Of a stretch of DNA of 64,000 nucleotides, positions 21,836 to 33,760 are shown piece after piece. The DNA comes from Atriophallophorus winterbourni (lineage: Eukaryota > Platyhelminthes > Trematoda > Plagiorchiida > Microphallidae). The translations under genes were made by a program, and so were the position numbers. Location: NCBI GenBank assembly GCA_013407085.1, contig JACCGJ010005287.1, forward strand, positions 1 to 64,000. The letters run 5' to 3'. The stretch's first letter is position 1, and each line of letters starts with the position of its first letter. Below the pieces are notes generated by a model, which did no database searches, was not told the origin of the DNA, and saw only the letters and a list, made by a program, of their open reading frames with translations.

Positions 21836-22004
21836 TGTCAGAGAGGGAAGGGTTTCCAAACTTGCAAAATATGGTACTTGCGCAAGCGGAAGGCAGCTTG
21901 TATTGAATTGGCCAAAGAACAATTTACCATCGCACCATTTTCGGTAGATCGTTTATAAATATTTTTAAAAAATCTATTTCACCGAGTACTGGGACGCGGC
22001 TCGT

Positions 22005-22535
22005 GTCTTCAGTAATTCAAAGTAATTCAAAGTTTTAATAGTCCAAAAAGCAAACACTTTACAGTAACCACAGATTAAAAATACAAGGAATGCATAAAAA
22101 CAACACAAATGTTTTATCAATATGGAAAGTCAGCACGTGTATTCAGGTGCGAAGTTGGGTTTAGTCAACATATACTTGTCAAGTTCAGCCTTGAACAAGT
22201 TCAGGATTGATGCGCAAATGATATGTGGGGGCAGAGAGTTCCATATAAGACAAACTCGGACAGCAAAGATAAACCTTCGGCAATTTGATCTGGAGTGTGA
22301 AATAATTAACTTGTAGCCCTGCGATCTGCTACCAATTGCTTTTTGCCGATGAAACGGGTGTTCAAGTGGGTGATATACTGTGTGCAGAATGTTGAATAGC
22401 AGGATCGAGTCACCCCAGAGACGACGGTACGAAAAGTCAAAGAGGTTTAGAGTTGCAATCCTCTCCTCGTATGGCCTGTTATATAGCCTAGTCACCAGTT
22501 TTGGAGCGCGGTGGTATAGGAGTTGCAGTAACATT
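22005..22535 (-). pseudogene. CR1 LINE 3' end (family A), minus strand
   Basis: The frame 22534-22130 reads 'APKLVTRLYNRPYEERIA', 'SRSNCRRFIFAVRVCLIW' and ends 'KPNFAPEYTC', nearly the same as the copy at 18.8-19.5 kb. The tail (22005-22050 on the plus strand) is a repeated AGTAATTCAA unit. Its 5' truncation point touches the start of the plus-strand family B copy at about 22536. Confidence 0.85.
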
Positions 22536-24155
22536 CCGTTTACTGCGGAACAAATTTGTTACCCAAGACAAGTTTTATTTCAAATAAAAAATATCACGCA
22601 TTGTGGAGCTCGACCCCAAAATACTTTATCGTATGGTTAACGATTACGTTAAGATGAAACCTGGAGTTAGGTCAGCTAAACCAACAACAACTGCAGCAGA
22701 AACTGTTGAAGCTTTAATCACGTTTTATTCATGTTTATTCAGCCCGAGAGACCATGCATTTTACATCCAAAATCAAACCATTTCAATCACGGTTGCCATT
22801 AAGTGAAATAAATGTCACGTTGAAACGCGTCGTTGAAGCATCGATTAATCTAAAAATCGGAAAGTCTTATGGGGCCGACGGAATTATATTTAAGCAGTGT
22901 GCACATTTGCTATACAAACTACTCACATATACTTGTTCAAACAAACACTAGCAAATTGAGTGATTCCAAAATATTTGAAACGCGGAATAATTTCTCTTAT
23001 TTATAAAGGTGGAAATCCCTCCGATGTTTCTAATTACCGACTCGCTACTCCGTTACCTGTGATTTCCAAATTACTTGAGAGTTAATCAGTTGATTTCGAG
23101 AAAACAGCGAGGATTTAGACGGAATTATTCCCGTTTATTTAATTTTCTGATAACGCTCGATGATTGGACACAAGCGGTGGATAAAAAGCCATCAATACAC
23201 CCCTGCTACCTAGATATCTCCGAAGCATTTGAATGTGTGATTGATTGTGTTAAACATAGCCTACTACTTCAGAAGCTTGAAAGGCTTGGTATCACTGGAA
23301 AGTTGTTGAATTGGCTAAATGACTACCTAGCAAATCGCACTACCCAGGTACGTGTTGACGGTGCATTATCAAAACCAATCGCAGCAACTAGCGGAGTTCC
23401 CCAAGTTTCAGTCCTTGGTTCGATCCTCTTTCTTGTTAATGTCAATAAAGTACCAGAAATTGTTCGATGTAACATTTCGTTATTTGCGGACGACATAAAG
23501 ATTTGGCGCAGCATTCGTAGTCCAGAAGACTGTCTGCTATTACAAAAGGATATTGATACGCTTCACAGCTTGTCGTTGAAGAACAAACTGCCGTTTAACT
23601 TCAACAAATGCAGGTTCATTAATGTAGGGAATCGAATAGAGTTCACATACCATATAGGTTCACATGTCGTTGAAAATTGCAATGAAGAGAAGATTTGGGT
23701 GCCTGGATATGCTCCAGTTTAAAAACCTCACTTCAAACTATGCCTTTAAAAAGCAACACGTGTCCTAAATCTACTCAAACGGGTATTTTGGAAATTTTCG
23801 CTCGAGATATTCCCAAGGATCATGAATATATACTTACAGGATTTATTCACGCGAAGGGATACGAGAAATTATCGGACCCATGAATATGTGCTGGTCATAC
23901 CCCATTCCTGCCTGAACTATAGAAGGAATTTTTACTCTGTCCGTGTCTGGTTTACTTGGAACAATTTACCATCAACCGTTGCTCTCTCCACTAGCTTGCA
24001 TGAATTTAAAACGAAATTAGACGAATTTTTATTGAATTATTCGTTTCCAGAACCCTTATAATCTATTTCCTTATATTGTTTATATACTTAAATTTTAATT
24101 TTTACCATCCTATGGTTGTTGTTAGGCGCGTTGCTTTTTAGACCATTAAAAACAA
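22536..24155 (+). mobile_element. CR1 LINE, 5'-truncated (family B)
   Basis: Starting near 22536 the frames read 'LDPKILYRMVNDYVKMKPG', 'LKIGKSYGADGIIFKQ' (about 22850), 'QRGFRRNYSRLFNFLIT' (about 23108), 'CYLDISEAFECV' (about 23206), 'SGVPQVSVLGSILFLVN' (about 23390) and the active site 'LFADDIKIWRSIRS' (about 23482). The 215-codon frame at 23075-23722 is the longest intact piece. The C-terminal frame 23822-24061 ends 'EFLLNYSFPEPL'. The 3' UTR closes with 'AGACCATTAAAAACAATGAA'. Same family as 26345-29960. Confidence 0.88.
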
Positions 24156-24174
24156 TGAACGTTGAAACCTTGAG

Positions 24175-24368
24175 ACCAGTCATGGAGTACGGTGCGCAGT
24201 CAGGGTCTCCGTGGCTCAAGAAGGATGTTAAACGTATGCAGCGAATCTATCGCAGCTCAACAATACTAGTTCCTTATATTGTTTTATACACTTAGATATC
24301 AATTTTTACCATTCTACGGTTATTGTTAATGTTGTTGCTTTTAGACTATTAAAAACGTTGAACTTGAG
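24175..24368 (+). mobile_element. Internally deleted CR1 family B mini-copy
   Basis: About 90 bp encodes 'LRPVMEYGAQSGSPWLKK' (the post-RT region) and is joined directly to the family B 3' UTR (CCTTATATTG ... AGACTATTAAAAACGTTGAA). It follows the tail of the previous copy after only about 20 bp. Confidence 0.7.
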
Positions 24369-26335
24369 TGATCAACTCAGTCTAAAGCTTTAGATATATC
24401 TAAGTAACAAGCATGTACGAAACTCATTTCGTCTCGTGCTGGCGTCCAGTCGTTTAAAGTCGTGAGCAAGTTGGACAAGCATGAGCGTGTTTTTCTAAAT
24501 TCATGTTGAGTTTAAGAAAGTATGTCATGGCTTTCGGGGTGCTTGATAAGACTTTCAAACACCAAGCGATCCAATAATTTAGAAACCAATGAAAGGAGCG
24601 TCACAAAGCAGTAATTGTCCGAATCTGAACGGATACAACCTTTGTAGAGTGGTAATCGGTTTTCCAGTCAGCTGATATGATTTCCTTATTAAGTGTGTTT
24701 AAATGATAAATATAGTGGGCCGCAACGATCCAGCTCACATGACTTTAGAATAGCCGGTGTTATTCCTTCTACTCCCGGGGATTTGTTAACGTTTAGCCTA
24801 CGTAGATGCTTTCGCCAAACCATAGGATTCACATTGACATCACTTAAGATTTCCACCTCTATTCAAAGGTTTTGGCATGGGCACATCAAATGGACAAAAA
24901 ACTTGCGCATAAAAATGTTGCTAGGGCATCAGCTGTATCCCTGACATTAACTGTCAAACCGTCTGCTGTCTGAACTGGAAAAACTCATGGTTTAATTTCA
25001 GTCGTGTTGTTTACAATCGTGTAGAGTGTCGAAGGATGTCGTTCCATCTGGTCTATCACCATTTAATGGTGATATTGTTCTCTTCGCGAATTAAGGACGT
25101 CACCTTGTGTTGGACATTTCGAAAATGTTCCCAGGATAAATCTGTTCGGGTGATACTGTGTGTAGCCCCTGCACTTTCGGGTGTGACTGTGGAGTTTGAA
25201 TCAAAATGTTCAAGCATTTCCTTTCAAAGAATAGACTGAGTTTTCGTCTATTTTTATACCGATGTATCTCAAAAGGCTGGAACTGTGAGTTTCTGCATCC
25301 GTAAGATCGATCTGCCAATCTTCTAGCATCTCGAGTGCTTCACGAAGGTCAAATTAATCAACACTTCTGATGAGTTTGACGTCAATAAATGTCCTGTTGT
25401 TGCACACGAATTCGAAGAACAACAAGAGGTGGTCACTTAGCCCCAAAGGACTATGATACTGCGCCGACTCGACTGCTGTTGCTTCGGATGTGAGAATTTA
25501 ATATATGATTGAAAATTCGCCGGGGCCAATCTGTCGAGTGAAGGAATTTATGTGGTTGTAAAGGGTAATGCAACTAATTGTCTGGTGGAATTTATACTCA
25601 AGTGATTGCTACGTGTGCAATCTTTTGGTTTGAGGCTGCAGAAGTTTCAAATTACCCATTTCAAGTAGTTGGGTTCCGCTCAGTTTCCCAGCGTTGTACA
25701 TTATTTCTAGCGTCAGATGAGGTGGGTAAGCGGTAAATTATACCAAGGATGCAGTTCTCTCCCGATTCCAGGAGAAAGCTACAACACATTTTATCCTCCA
25801 GCTTAAATCCTGTATCAGAAACCATTGCTTAGTGAATACGCTCGTAATAATGCACAGCTACTCCGCCACCTGTTCTTGAGCGGTCTCGCCGAAGCAAGAT
25901 CATGTTTGAAATTGCCAGCTCGCAATCATTCACCTGATTATTGAACCACGTCTCGGTTACAGCGATAATGTCAGCAGAAAACTGATTGCTGAAATGAATT
26001 AATTCGGTTATTTTTTCCGCAAACACTACGCATTTGTGTATAAACAGTTAATACCGGTTTTGGTATGTAGCGATGATTTGTGGATGGTGTATATTGGTCC
26101 GACCACTTGGGAGCAGGGCCTTATTTGGTCTTTAGAATCGTCTTCTGAGTTTGAATTTTCACTGTCTTGGCACGACAATGCTTCAGCTTGTGTTTCTGAG
26201 ACAGCCTTAAATTCGCTTAGTCTGACGTCACTAGGGATATAATTTTCCTGTGTACACGCCAAATATGTCTGAAGAAGTCTGTCATTGCACTGGTTAAGAA
26301 AGTGTGTTTCAAGGGAGGTGGTCCATTACCTTTGT
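24365..26335 (-). mobile_element. CR1 LINE (family C), minus strand, decayed
   Basis: At the low end the minus strand encodes 'CYLDISKALD' and the preceding 'LTTLNDWTPARDE' (about 24385-24480). The middle (24700-25800) is badly frameshifted RT and endonuclease sequence. At the high end 26026-25829 encodes 'SADIIAVTETWFNNQVND' and 'MILLRRDRSRTGGGVAV'. Beyond it, 26262-26026 encodes the ORF1 end ('YIPSDVRLSEFKAVSETQ') and the ORF2 start 'INCLYTNA'. The sequence corresponds to the longer plus-strand copy at 56.3-60.1 kb. RT motifs downstream of the YLDISKA block are missing. Confidence 0.82.
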
Positions 26336-26344
26336 AATTTAATG

Positions 26345-29300
26345 ACCAGGGTATCCTTCAAGGTAATTCAAGGTTTTTAATGGTCTAAAAAGCAACATGC
26401 TTAACAACAACCATAGGATGGTAAAAATTAAAATTAAAGTGTATGAACAATATAAGGAAATAGATTAAACAGTATATAAATGTTCTGGAAACGAATAATG
26501 CAATAAAAATTCGTCTAATTACGTTTTAAATTCATGCAAGCTAGTGGCGTGAGCAACGGTTGAAGGTAAACTGTTCCAAGTAAACCAGACACGGACAGAG
26601 TAAAAATACCTTCTATAGTTCAGGCAGGAATGGGGTATGACCAGCACATATTCATGTGTTCGATAATTTCTCGTATCCCTTCGCGTGAATAATTCCTGTA
26701 AGGGATGGTTCTGGGTATGGAATATTTTGTAAAGTAAGATTAGGTCTCCTCTGATTGGTCGATAGGGAAAGTCAAACAGATTCAGTTGAGCTATCCTTTT
26801 TCATATGGTTTGTTTCGGGTGCTGAGAACTAGTTTTGTTGAGCGGTGATAGATTCGCTGCGTAAGTTCCACATGCCTCTTGAGCCACGGAGACCATGACT
26901 GCACACCGTATTCCATGACTGGTCTCAAGTATGTATTCATGATCCTTTGGAATATCTTGGGCGAAAATTTCCTAAATACACGTTTGAGTAGATTTAGAAC
27001 ACGTGTTGCTTTTTTAAAGGCACTGTTAGTTTGAAGTGATGTTTTTAAACTGGAGCATATCCAGACACCCAAATCTTTTTCTTCACTGCAATTTTCAAGG
27101 ACATGCGAACCTATGTGATATATGAACTCTACTCGCTTCCCCACATTCATGATCCTGCATTTGTTGAAGTTAAACGGCAGTTTGTTCTTCAACGTCCAGC
27201 TGTGGAGCGTATCAAGGTTCTTTTGTAATAGAAGACAGCCTTCTGGATTACGAATGCTGCGCCAAATCTTTAGGTCGTCCGCAAATAACGAAATGTTACA
27301 TCGAACAATTTCCGGTATTTCATTGACATAAACCAGAAAGAGGATCGGACCGAGGACTGAACCTTGGGGAACTCCGCTAGTTGCTGCGATTAGTTTGGAT
27401 AATGCACCATCAACACGTACCTGCGATTTTTTAGGTAGTCATTTAGCCAATTCAACAACTTTCGAGTAATACCAAGCCTGTCAAGCTATTGCAGTTGTAT
27501 GGAATGGTCAACACGATCGAATGCTTTTGATATATCTAAGTAGCACGTATGTATTGATTGTCCTTTATCTACCGATTTTGTCCAATCATCTAGCGTTACC
27601 AGTAAATTAGACAAACAGGAATAGTTTCGACTAAATCCATGCTGGTTCCTCGAAAGCAACTGATTATTCTCGAAATGCTTCATTAGATCGTTAACAATTA
27701 GTCGCTCAAGTAATTTTGAAACCACAGGTAACAGAGTGACGAGTCGGTAGTTGGAAATATCGGAGCGATTTCCACCTTTAAAAATAGGAGAAATTATTCC
27801 ACATTTCCAATCTCTGGGAATCACTCCACTTGCCAGTGTTTGCTCGAACAAGTAAGTGAGAGGTTTGTATAGCAAACTCGAAAATTGCTTTAATATTTTC
27901 GGGGTAATTCCGTCCGCCCCGGGAGACTTTCCGGTTTTAAGATTAAATAAATTTTGAAGGACGCGTTTCGAAGTGACACTTATTTCACTTAGGACAACCG
28001 TGTTTGAAGGTGTTGGATTTAGGAGGTTTACAGCATGTTCTATCGGGTTGAATACCGAATAATAAAACGTGGCTGAAGCATCAGCAGTTTCTGCTGCAGT
28101 TGTTGTTGGTCCAGCTGATGTGTTCACGGACGCTACTCCAGGTTTCACCTTAGCTTGATCGTTAACAATACGATAAATTATTTTGGGGTTTCGCTCCATC
28201 ATGCTTGATATTACATCTTGGAAGCACAACTTGTCTTGGATGACGAATTTGTTTACTTTGTTCCGCAGTAAACGGAATGTTTCCCAGATCTCTGATAATG
28301 GGTTTTGCCGATGGTGTCGCCAAGCAATGTTTCGTACCGTTAACCACTTACGAGTTTGGCTTCTTAGTTTAAATTCAAAGTTATTTCTTAAGTTCCTGAG
28401 GAAAAATTCGGAGCTCACTTCGATTGAACTTTTGAGATTAGATATTAGACATGTCCGAAACTCATTTACGTTGCTGGTTTCCGGTTGGCAATTAAACGTG
28501 TTTTTCAGAGCATCACTCAACGCCATAGTGTTGATCCGCCTAACTCTTTTACGGGCATCATTTGTTCTTACAGCTTCAAATAGATAGTTAAACTGGATGA
28601 TGACGTGATCACTTAGTCCCAGTGGACTTTCGTAAGCAACATTACCAATGTCATGCTCATTGCTTGTCAGAACGAGATCTAAGAGTGAGGGTAAATCGTT
28701 TCCGCGGTATCGGGTATTACATGTAATGTTGTTATAAAGAGAGATATCGTCAAACAAATCACTGAATGCGCGCTCGAGGGAGTGTTCTGGGTAAGTGGTA
28801 CTGCTCTGCAGATTCGGTAAATTGAAGTTACCCATAATCGAAAATATACAAGTGAATCTGGAAGTAACCATGAGAATTTTATCCAGTAGGGCCAGATTGT
28901 AAGTTTCCTGTGCAGACGGTGGGCGATATACTACTTCCAAAACACAGTCTTCGCCGTTAGCTAGTCGGACTGAGCACCAGAGTGTATCCAGTAACACGAT
29001 GTCTGGATCCGTAATCTCACGACACAGAAGGTTTTGCCTATAATACAACGCTACTCCTCCTCCTCCTCTGGTTTCACGGTCATGACGAATAAGTGACATT
29101 CTTGGTAATTCTAGTTCACTATTGGTTTGGTGAGTTTGTAGCCACGTTTCCGTTACGGCGATGATGTCTGGTGAACATCTCAGAAAAACTGCACGCAGTT
29201 CACCGATTTTGTTTCCCAGACATTGTGCGTGAGTGTAGATGCATTTCATAGTTGTTTTTCTCAACAAGGATGGACTGTGGGGAAGGAGGCTAGCGGAGCG

Positions 29301-29960
29301 CATAATATCTGTTAGGCCGACTCCTCCAGAGTCGGCATCTGAAGTCTTTTTGCCTGCAAGGATGCTTGATCGTTTTGAAATTGTACTGTTGGAATACAGT
29401 GATCTATAGTATCGGCTGAATTCGTTTCTGACACGTCAACTACTGATTGACTTGGTAGTGTTTCTATTGAACTTCGTGGTTCATCTATCTTTCTAATGTG
29501 AAGTTTCAATGCGCTTAGTCTAATTTCTCGCGGGATTTGTCTGCGGCCATTTTCCCAACGAGTTTTGACCGTGTTCAACATATCATTGCGCAAAAACGTT
29601 ATTTTAATGGGCTTAGGACCGATGCCCTTATAATTTGCAGATTTGGGGATGCGGAACGTGTCCGTCACAGGCTACGTCATGCAAGTCAAGTATATCACTG
29701 AGGAATTCGTAATTGTAGCTGATCGTGTTTGCGTTGCACTGCTTTATCAGTTGCTTCATTAGCTTCTTGGACTCCCAAAAGGATTATACTTCGAGCATCC
29801 ATCTGTTTCGTTTGGTTTTGTTGCTAGTCCTTTCGGGCCCTTTCCCATCAGGGCACATCAGCAAAAATCCTGATGGTACTCACAACAACACCCTTGCGCT
29901 CCTATCATTTATGCGATATAGAGACACAGTTTATAGTCGTGTTGACAGCCTTTGGATTGC
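26345..29960 (-). mobile_element. CR1 LINE (family B), near full length, minus strand
   Basis: The 3' tail at 26350-26390 is the reverse of 'TTAAAAACCTTGAATTACC'. The element extends up through the post-RT region (27192-26791), the 605-codon ORF2 frame (29303-27486) and ORF1 (about 29960-29312). ORF1 includes 'FADVP' followed by a stop, 'SIILLGVQEANEATD' and 'FRIPKSANYKGIGPKPIKI'. It is the counterpart of the shorter family B copy at 22.5-24.1 kb. Confidence 0.88.
27486..29303 (-). pseudogene. CR1 ORF2: endonuclease plus N-terminal RT (605 codons)
   Basis: From the top of the minus strand: 'CIYTHAQCLGNKIGEL', 'IIAVTETWLQTHQTN', 'SIMGNFNLPNLQSS' and 'LGLSDHVIIQFNY' make up an APE-type endonuclease. 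The catalytic GDFN block reads GNFN, so the catalytic Asp is replaced. After a linker come RT blocks 'GKSPGADGITPKILKQ', 'DWKCGIISPIFKGGN', 'RNQHGFSRNYSCLSNLL' and 'CYLDISKAFDRVDHS'. There a frameshift ends the frame at 27486. The 'FADDLKIW' block follows in another frame at about 27260-27290. It is the longest uninterrupted frame in the window but cannot yield an active enzyme. Confidence 0.9.
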
Positions 29961-30849
29961 CTAGAAGGATTAGACTGCGCTCGCTGCTTTTCTTAGAAAC
30001 ACCAAGATTTCCTTATTTTTCCCACTCGGCTTAGATTCCACTATTGCACTCGGGAAAATCACGAAGTAAGTAATAAATTAGTGTCTAGTGTTATTTTTAG
30101 CAGACGTGGTTCACCGAAGTGTGGGGAGCTTGGGGGGTGAATAAAACATGTAACTGCTGTCGGTCCGAGGATTTCCGAACCCATCAACTTACAGAGGTTG
30201 GACCATTAGTCTTGGTCGTGTATTTGGCTATTCGCGAAAAGTGTCTCGCTGGGTTCATGTATGTTAGTATATATTACACTGAGATTTTTTAAAGTCTTTT
30301 GCGCTGCGACCATTGGATTTCAATCAGATGATTTCAGCTGAAAATTGTGAAGGTAACCTAGTTAACACCGAGTTGTTTATGCCAGGCATATAGTTGACGT
30401 TCGGTGTTATAAAGGCTTAATCATTATTAGGAGAACGCTCAGCAAGACACTCTGACAGATTTATAACAGTTGAGCGTTCGCGTAGAATGAACTGCGGAGG
30501 TGTATATGTTGTCTGGTTGGCATTACCGACCGATTTTTCCGACATTATTATTATTATTACCGACATTATTTTCCGATTTTTCGGTAGTTGTACCGACAAA
30601 CCTAGAGAATTTCAAAACTTGCCTTTAATGTTTGTATGCTGTGCTCAAAGCTCAACATGCGTTCATACAGGTTTGATTGCTGGACACTCATTGAAGTACG
30701 CAGACTCTTGTTTGCATTTGTTCAACAATGTTTAGAGACGTAGCTTATGCCAGGAATATTTTCATCTTTGAGGGTCGATATCGCCTCCGTTGTCAATGAT
30801 TTGCCACATTTTGCGTGATCATTTGCGACACGTGACAGATTTAATCATA
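29961..30849. other. No recognised gene; contains a TTA microsatellite
   Basis: Only short frames; (TTA)n occurs at about 30541-30575. Confidence 0.4.
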
Positions 30850-31033
30850 TTATCAAGTATATGACAAGTATATGTTGACCAAACCCAACCTTGCACCTGA
30901 ATACACGTGCTGACTTACCATATGTATAAAATATTTGTGTTGTTTTTATGAATTCCCTATATTTTTAATCTGTGGTTACTGTAAAGTATTTGTTTTTTGG
31001 ACCATTAAAACTTTGAATTACTTTGAATATCAA
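30850..31033 (+). mobile_element. CR1 family A 3' tail only
   Basis: It begins with the last codons of ORF2 ('YMLTKPNLAPEYTC', about 30864-30914) and continues through the family A 3' UTR to 'GACCATTAAAACTTTGAATT'. This is extreme 5' truncation, under 200 bp. Confidence 0.82.
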
Positions 31034-31194
31034 CTACTTTCTCACAGACGACACATGTTTCGCGAGCAGTAGATTGTTTCATTTCAACGGGGTTAACCAA
31101 AAGTACAACCAAGGCGGTAAAAAAAACCCGATACTGCCGAGTTTGGTCAGTAGGGTATTGTGTAGAGTTGGGGCGAAGTGACGAGGTCTAAGTG

Positions 31195-32830
31195 TATTTC
31201 AATTCAATTCAATTAAAGTAAATTAAATTTAATGGTATAAAAAGCACATAGCTTTACAAAAACCACAAAATAATATGCGAATTACAAATAACATAGGCAG
31301 TAAAAACGAAATTTGTTCAGGAATCACGTAAAAATATATAGAGCAGAAATTGTTTTCAACCGGTTGGATGGGGTAAATATGTATAGTTTACTTTGATACA
31401 TGGGTTCAAAGCTTTTGTGATGCAGAATATATTGTTTCAGTGTTTGGATTGGTCGACATGAAGTTGTCCAAGTTCGCTTTGAATATATCCAATTTGGGTG
31501 AATGTGCAACGTTACGAGGTAGGGAGTTCCAAGTAAAACATACACGTACAGAATAAAAATACCTTCGACAGTTCAGCATTGAGTCGGGAATAAGTACTGT
31601 ATAGTTATGACTCCGGTTTGCTCGTAGTGGTAGTCGTGTGAATAGTTGATTCAGGGGATGGTTGGGGTATGTAGTATGTTGAACATAAGAATCAAGTCAC
31701 CCCTGAGACGACGGTACGAAAAGTCAAAGAGGTTTAACGTTGCAATCCTCTCCTCGTATGGCCTGTTATATAGTCCGGTCACCAGTTTTGTAGCGCGGTG
31801 GTATACGCGTTGCAGCAAGGTCATGTCCTTCTGTTACCATGGGACCATGCTTGGACAGCGTACCCCATTGTTGGTCTGATATAGGTGTTCATTATACGTG
31901 GGAGTATCTGCTTTGTGAAACTACCGAAGATTCTTCTGAGCAATGCTAAGATTTGGCAAGACTTTTTGTATGCAAGAGAACACTGACGTGAAGACTTCAC
32001 GTTACTGCTAATCCACATACCCAAGTCTTTCTCTTCCGTAATCTATGAAAGTTGATGAGATCCCAGAGAGTGTGTGAATTCGAATTATTTACCGACTATT
32101 AACATTTTACATTTTTGGATGTTGAATGGTAGGCAGTTTCGCAATAACCACGTATTAAGTGCTTCGAGATCTTTTTGTAGAATTTGGCAATCTTCTATGG
32201 TGCGTACGCTAGTCCGGACTTTGATGTCATCCGCAAATAAAATCATTTTGCTGCGTACGATTTTACGTATATCGTTAGCGTAAACCAGGAAGAGTATTGG
32301 CCCCAATACTGAACCCTGAGGTACGCCGCTTGTAACTTCTTCAACTCTAACCCTGAAAACTCTACCAGTCAAGTAATCCGGTATCCAGGCCAATAATCTG
32401 TCGCAAACCTCGAGGTGCTCCAATTTTGTAGCAGTATCCTGTGGTTAACACAGTCAAAAGCTTTAGACATATCCAAGTAACAAGCATGGATAGAATATCC
32501 ATTATCCACGGCTCGAGTCCAGTTATCAAGATTTATGAGAAGATTGGTGAGGCAGGAGTGTCTTGTCCTGAATCCGTGCTGTGTGATGGAAAAATCTTAT
32601 TTTGTTCCAAATGTTTGATACAGCTACAAATCGTTCAAGAACTTTAGAGACCGCTGGCAACAACGTGACTGGTCTGTAGTTAGACACATCTGATCGGTTA
32701 ACTCCTTTGTATATCGGAGTGATTAATCCACTTTTCTAGTCAGTAGCAACATTGCTGCAACTCAGTGACAGGTTGAAATGATCCGGCAGGATTTGTTACA
32801 CAGTTCGGCAATGAGGTCCGAGCTTAAGGA
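31195..32830 (-). mobile_element. CR1 LINE, minus strand, possibly composite (family A-like)
   Basis: The tail at 31200-31260 is the reverse of a TTAATTGAATTG repeat. The C-terminus (31600-31380) reads 'WNSLPRNVAHSPKLDIFK'. Upstream, 31800-31690 reads 'YNRPYEERIATLNLFDFS', and 32024-31821 reads 'MGMWISSNVKSSRQCSLA'. 32423-32085 reads 'EEVTSGVPQGSVLGPILF' and the active site 'ILFADDIKVRTSVRT'. The YLDISKA block is in another frame (about 32480). The 3' end resembles another subfamily more than the body, so two elements may be joined near 31690. Confidence 0.82.
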
Positions 32831-32879
32831 TACACAACACCCAGACATCTACATCGTTTTCAGCGGTAATTCAGAGGAC

Positions 32880-33760
32880 ATCCTGTGTGCTAAGCTGACA
32901 TGAGTGGTGCAGCGATTTGCCAAGCCGATGCATTACACATTTCGCACGATTAAAGGGCAACTCATTTGCTGTGACCAACGAAATAAGGCCCACAGATCCC
33001 GTTGTAATGCCATACAGACGTTGATAGCCCTAACACGTTTTCATATTTTAATATCATTCCACAATATATATGAAATTACACCAAATATCCTTCATTACGT
33101 CATTGATATACACCAAGAACAGAAGAGGAAAAGCTCCGAACCCTGCTGAACTCCACGTGTGACGTCTATTTTTTAGACAGTGTTGACAACGCGCACTTCG
33201 ACGTGTCTATCAGTAAGATAGTTGTTTAACCAATTCAGTAGCACTTCCGTTAATCCATAAACTTCGAGATTTTTGATTACAATTTCATGGTTGACTCAAT
33301 CGGAAGCTTTGGAATAATGATGCATCAAGCGAGTACATCATCAATCGTCTATTGTTATGGCCCAATTCTCGAATATATTAAGTTTTGATAAACAGCAAAG
33401 ATTTTTCCGAAAACCAAGTCGTTCTGCAGTCAAAATATTTTGTTTTTCTTAATGTTCATGCATGTTTGTAGTCACAATGCGCCCTATTACTTTACATATT
33501 ACCGGAAGTAGCGTTACCGGTCTACAGTTTGCTTCATCTGAACGGCTACCACCATTGAAATAGGAATAATCAACTCTGCTTTCCATTTCGGTGCTATTTT
33601 TCCTTCATGTATGCTGAGATTAAACATACGCGTGAGAGTAGCAGTCAGAGAAATGTGACACCTGTGAAGTATTGCGGAGGTAATTTTGTCTACCGCAGGG
33701 GACTTCTTTTCGTTTAGTTTCCAAAGTTCCCGCCTAAGCATGTTTGCATTGACGATTATC
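32880..33760 (-). pseudogene. CR1 LINE RT fragment, minus strand
   Basis: 33762-33514 reads 'LNEKKSPAVDKITSAIL' and 'KIAPKWKAELIIPIS', the start of the RT. 33300-33100 reads 'VNHEIVIKNLEVYGL' and 'GVQQGSELFLFC' in decayed frames. The LFADD block is lost or unrecognisable. Confidence 0.72.
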
